DNA from: an uncultured Eubacteriales bacterium
GTDB taxonomy: Bacteria > Bacillota > Clostridia > Christensenellales > Aristaeellaceae
Reading direction: 5' to 3'
DNA length: 6,883 nucleotides
Assembly (NCBI GenBank): GCA_900548125.1
Contig: URJN01000118.1
Location: 1-6,883 of the forward strand
Part shown: piece by piece, positions 6,573 to 6,883 of the stretch
How positions within the stretch are numbered: the first letter of the stretch is position 1
Layout of the letters: each line of letters starts with the position of its first letter
Position numbers and translations under genes: made by a program
Notes under the pieces: model-generated
Seen by the model: only the letters and a program-made list of their open reading frames with translations
The model's database searches: none
Told to the model about the DNA's origin: nothing

Positions 6573-6589
6573 CAGGACAAGGCGTCCTG
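6573..6589 (+). other. Small hairpin just after the last gene
   Basis: CAGGAC (6573-6578) pairs with GTCCTG (6584-6589) around a 5-base loop, immediately after the stop codon at 6567-6569. It has no U-run of its own. It sits 8 bases before the main terminator stem and may add to RNA 3'-end protection. Confidence 0.5.
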
Positions 6590-6597
6590 CTCATCGT

Positions 6598-6648
6598 TCA
6601 GTCTCCCAATGCCGAGCAATTGGTGTTGGGAGACTGATTATTTTATAT
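6598..6648 (+). terminator. Strong intrinsic terminator of the operon
   Basis: Bases 6598-6609 pair perfectly with 6626-6637 (12 bp). The stem continues inward through 6610-6615 with 6620-6625, allowing three G-U pairs, to a closing GCAA loop (6616-6619). This gives about 18 bp capped by a GNRA tetraloop. TTATTTTATAT (6638-6648) forms the U-rich tail. This is a textbook Rho-independent terminator for the + strand operon. Confidence 0.92.
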
Positions 6649-6883
6649 ATGCCGAGCCTGCTGAAAGAAAGGAAACCCTGAAAGCGAAAATCGGAAAACA
6701 TATCGCCCTGCAAGGGTGAATGGTGCTGGGTTTATGAGACTTCGACGGCAGGCGAAAACGCACTTGACAGGTGGCAGGCGGGCATAGTACGATGACGCTA
6801 TCATGAGCATTGTGTTTATTTTTGATTGTATATCGCAAACGGCTTCGCTGAAAAGAGGCAACGCCTTTACGCGGACAGAGGGC
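6649..6883. other. Intergenic region without a recognisable gene
   Basis: Together with the terminator zone this makes a 314-base stretch after the last stop codon with no supported gene. Plus-strand frames are very short: ATG at 6649 gives 10 codons, ATG at 6734 gives 17, and neither has a ribosome-binding site. A frame opening at ATG 6803 stays open to the window edge (27 codons) but also lacks a ribosome-binding site. Minus-strand frames of 66 and 72 codons run back through the region toward the terminator and have no family features. Small foldbacks occur at 6706-6716 (CCCT/AGGG), 6840-6850 and 6856-6866 (AGGC/GCCT). The most likely content is the promoter and leader of a gene beyond the right edge. 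Confidence 0.6.
6764..6793 (+). promoter_or_regulatory. Candidate promoter for a downstream gene
   Basis: A perfect -35 hexamer TTGACA (6764-6769) is followed, after 18 bases, by TACGAT (6788-6793), a weaker -10 box with the conserved TA and final T. Transcription would start near 6800. The position, after a terminator and before the window edge, fits the start of a new transcription unit. The spacer is GC-rich and the -10 match is only fair, so a regulator may be needed. Confidence 0.45.

Noticed and set aside
6609..6657. Direct repeat ATGCCGAGC at 6609-6617 and 6649-6657
   Set aside because: It is only 9 bp with two copies, and one copy lies inside the terminator stem-loop. It is too short to support a mobile element or attachment site.
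6638..6861. Minus-strand frames of 66 and 72 codons downstream of the terminator
   Set aside because: They overlap each other in different frames, have no supporting ribosome-binding site or domain, and run back into the terminator tail.

Overview
The window holds one complete six-gene operon on the + strand, with its own promoter at the left edge and a strong intrinsic terminator on the right. About 240 bases of intergenic or leader DNA follow. The organism looks like a Gram-positive-type bacterium of the class Clostridia, perhaps an uncultured gut lineage. The reasons are strong Shine-Dalgarno sequences before most genes, a near-consensus sigma-A promoter, moderate-to-high GC coding DNA, and a family mix typical of gut Clostridia. 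No marker gene is present, so the taxonomy is an inference.

Layout: promoter (16-44) and a hairpin-bearing leader (51-122); a secreted type I sugar-binding protein (123-1058); a 99-base gap with a 10-bp GUAA-loop hairpin (1104-1127); a double-domain RbsA/MglA-type ATPase (1158-2636); an RbsC-type permease (2662-3699); a Gfo/Idh/MocA dehydrogenase (3715-4755); a xylose-isomerase-like TIM-barrel isomerase/epimerase (4773-5588); a second, divergent Gfo/Idh/MocA dehydrogenase (5601-6569); and a two-hairpin terminator zone (6573-6648). After the first gap, the genes are only 12 to 25 bases apart. The last 240 bases contain a candidate promoter for a gene beyond the window, but no convincing gene.

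How the genes fit together: the first three encode a complete carbohydrate ABC importer of the ribose/galactose/inositol class (CUT2). The last three encode an oxidoreductase, isomerase, oxidoreductase set. The simplest reading is uptake of a sugar or cyclitol, oxidation to a keto form, isomerisation or epimerisation, and a second redox step. The two dehydrogenases differ at the position that usually sets NAD or NADP preference, which would suit an oxidise-then-reduce epimerisation. The substrate cannot be named from the sequence. Inositols, rare ketoses and 3-keto-glycosides are all compatible. There is no kinase, aldolase, glycosidase or regulator in the window, so the pathway is incomplete here.

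Points that stand out are the absence of a lipobox in the binding protein, an Asn in place of the usual catalytic Glu in the second ATPase domain, and the hairpin that separates binding-protein from transporter expression. I found no CRISPR array, tRNA, rRNA, mobile element or phage gene.
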